The notes beneath the pieces were generated by a model, which saw nothing but the letters and a program-made list of their open reading frames with translations, ran no database searches and was not told where the DNA came from. Source: JAGNHN01 sp964590645 (GTDB taxonomy: Bacteria > Bacteroidota > Bacteroidia > Bacteroidales > JAGNHN01). From it: a stretch of DNA of 64,000 bases. Where the stretch lies: assembly GCA_964590645.1 (NCBI GenBank), contig CAZPYJ010000005.1, forward strand, positions 1 through 64,000, given 5' to 3'. Of this stretch, positions 63,294 through 64,000 are shown piece by piece; within the stretch, counting starts at the first letter, position 1, and every line of letters begins with the position of its first letter. Position numbers and translations under genes: made by a program.

Positions 63294-64000
63294 CTACGGA
63301 ATCACCACCAGGCGCAATGAACGACGATCTTTTTCTCCCTGCATCATCAAATGATACATCCCCGCAGCCAAGCGATCTGAAAGTTGGAACTGATGATACC
63401 CGGCACTGAGCTTCTGATCAGAAATAAGCTGAACCAGCCTACCGGCCTCATCCGTGAGCACCAAAGAACAGCTTTCTTCCGAAGGAAGATACAGGCGCAC
63501 ATTCACAGCACCCTTCGAAGGATTGGGCCAGGCCTGAAGCAGCATCTCAGCTTTGGGGTTTTCCTGTCCGGTGATAATGCCGGCCACCGCCGGAAATTCC
63601 ACATAATCAATCCAGGCCTTGTCGCTGCCGCTGCTCACCCAGAAGTCTTTCTCATAAGCCCAGCGTAAAGTCCGTTGTCCGGGCGCCACAGGAAAAGCCT
63701 CCCTGGCCCAGGGCTCATTGCCCGACCATTGACCGAGCGGCAATCCATCTATGCTGAAAGTGAGGTAATCATATCCGTTTTCCGAGGAAACTTTTCTGTA
63801 AAAAGAAATGCTGTCATACATCAGCACATTCATTTCGATCTCCATTACCGAAGCACTGCTGTTGCCAATATTTCCGGAAGCAGCACAGTAACTGCCTTCC
63901 CAGGCGCCACTCCCGCTGATCACCCAGGGCTGGTTGCCACCCATTACCCAGGAATACATTGAAAAATCCCCGCTTTCGAAATCCTCCACCATACTGCCTA
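63294..64000 (-). CDS. C-terminal part of a T9SS-exported protein (partial)
   Basis: The frame is open to the right edge of the window, so the N-terminus lies beyond 64000. About 235 residues are visible. An anchor/MAM-like jelly-roll domain comes first (VEDFESGDFSMYSWVMGGNQPWVIS ... TLRWAYEKDFWVSSGSDKAWIDYVEFP). A T9SS type A sorting domain follows (LLQAWPNPSKGAVNVRLYLP, LSAGYHQFQLSDRLAAGMYHLMMQG). Such C-terminal pairs often follow a peptidase domain, but that part cannot be seen here. Confidence 0.85.
   Translation of the reverse strand, partial: GSMVEDFESGDFSMYSWVMGGNQPWVISGSGAWEGSYCAASGNIGNSSASVMEIEMNVLMYDSISFYRKVSSENGYDYLTFSIDGLPLGQWSGNEPWAREAFPVAPGQRTLRWAYEKDFWVSSGSDKAWIDYVEFPAVAGIITGQENPKAEMLLQAWPNPSKGAVNVRLYLPSEESCSLVLTDEAGRLVQLISDQKLSAGYHQFQLSDRLAAGMYHLMMQGEKDRRSLRLVVIP

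Overview
The window is from a chromosome of a Bacteroidota member. Several large secreted proteins end in type IX secretion (T9SS) sorting domains. Many genes are preceded by the Bacteroidota -7 promoter element (TAnnTTTG), and Shine-Dalgarno sites are mostly missing. The ileS-traR/dksA-like-lspA order and a fused isobutyryl-CoA mutase (IcmF) also fit. Genus cannot be set from this sequence. A run of 100 N (63088-63187) shows that the window is a scaffold. No rRNA, tRNA, CRISPR array, prophage or intact insertion sequence was seen.

Layout: 1-881 is non-coding and repeat-rich. 882-2779 (minus) holds an ECF sigma factor, a small membrane protein and a fructosamine kinase. 2909-7427 (minus) is ileS, a TraR/DksA-like protein and lspA. 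7428-8067 is a repeat-filled gap. 8068-12345 (minus) is a tightly overlapping three-gene operon that looks like a synthase-dependent exopolysaccharide exporter: TPR/outer-membrane barrel, GT2 synthase and GH26 hydrolase. 12441-13904 encodes a T9SS repeat protein. 13995-16781 is a CDP-glucose cassette (rfbF, rfbG, SDR). 17284-19467 (minus) has folB, cysK and cysE. 19760-26855 has a GH18 protein, an antiporter, an MBL hydrolase, a very large propeller/barrel protein and a half-length TauE. 27253-33551 holds two B12-dependent enzymes, class II ribonucleotide reductase and IcmF. 33667-35363 is an HPt plus NtrC-type regulator pair. 36060-44542 is part of a surface polysaccharide locus: Wzz-like, O-antigen ligase/polymerase, methyltransferase, SDR, nucleotidyltransferase-like protein, bi-domain oxidoreductase and an alpha/alpha-toroid protein. 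44579-50929 is housekeeping (metG, LD-carboxypeptidase, YraN, a thioredoxin-domain protein, an AlbA_2 protein). 51057-53429 is an AT-richer island with a broken regulator remnant, an Rhs tip and a lipoprotein that may be its immunity partner. 53701-58083 (minus) is a MacAB-type ABC exporter operon. 58504-64000 holds secreted beta-helix and T9SS proteins and the scaffold gap.

The most unusual material is the intergenic repeat system. It has four parts: heptamer arrays that start at or within two nucleotides of stop codons; a dispersed unit of about 24 nt beside them; octamer arrays at two loci 46 kb apart; and small palindromic elements with a fixed 12-nt core and variable complementary arms. 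One of these palindromes sits in frame inside the rhs gene. Other points are an isoleucyl-tRNA synthetase with the swapped GXHH signature, the GH26-containing exopolysaccharide operon, and the Rhs/lipoprotein pair.
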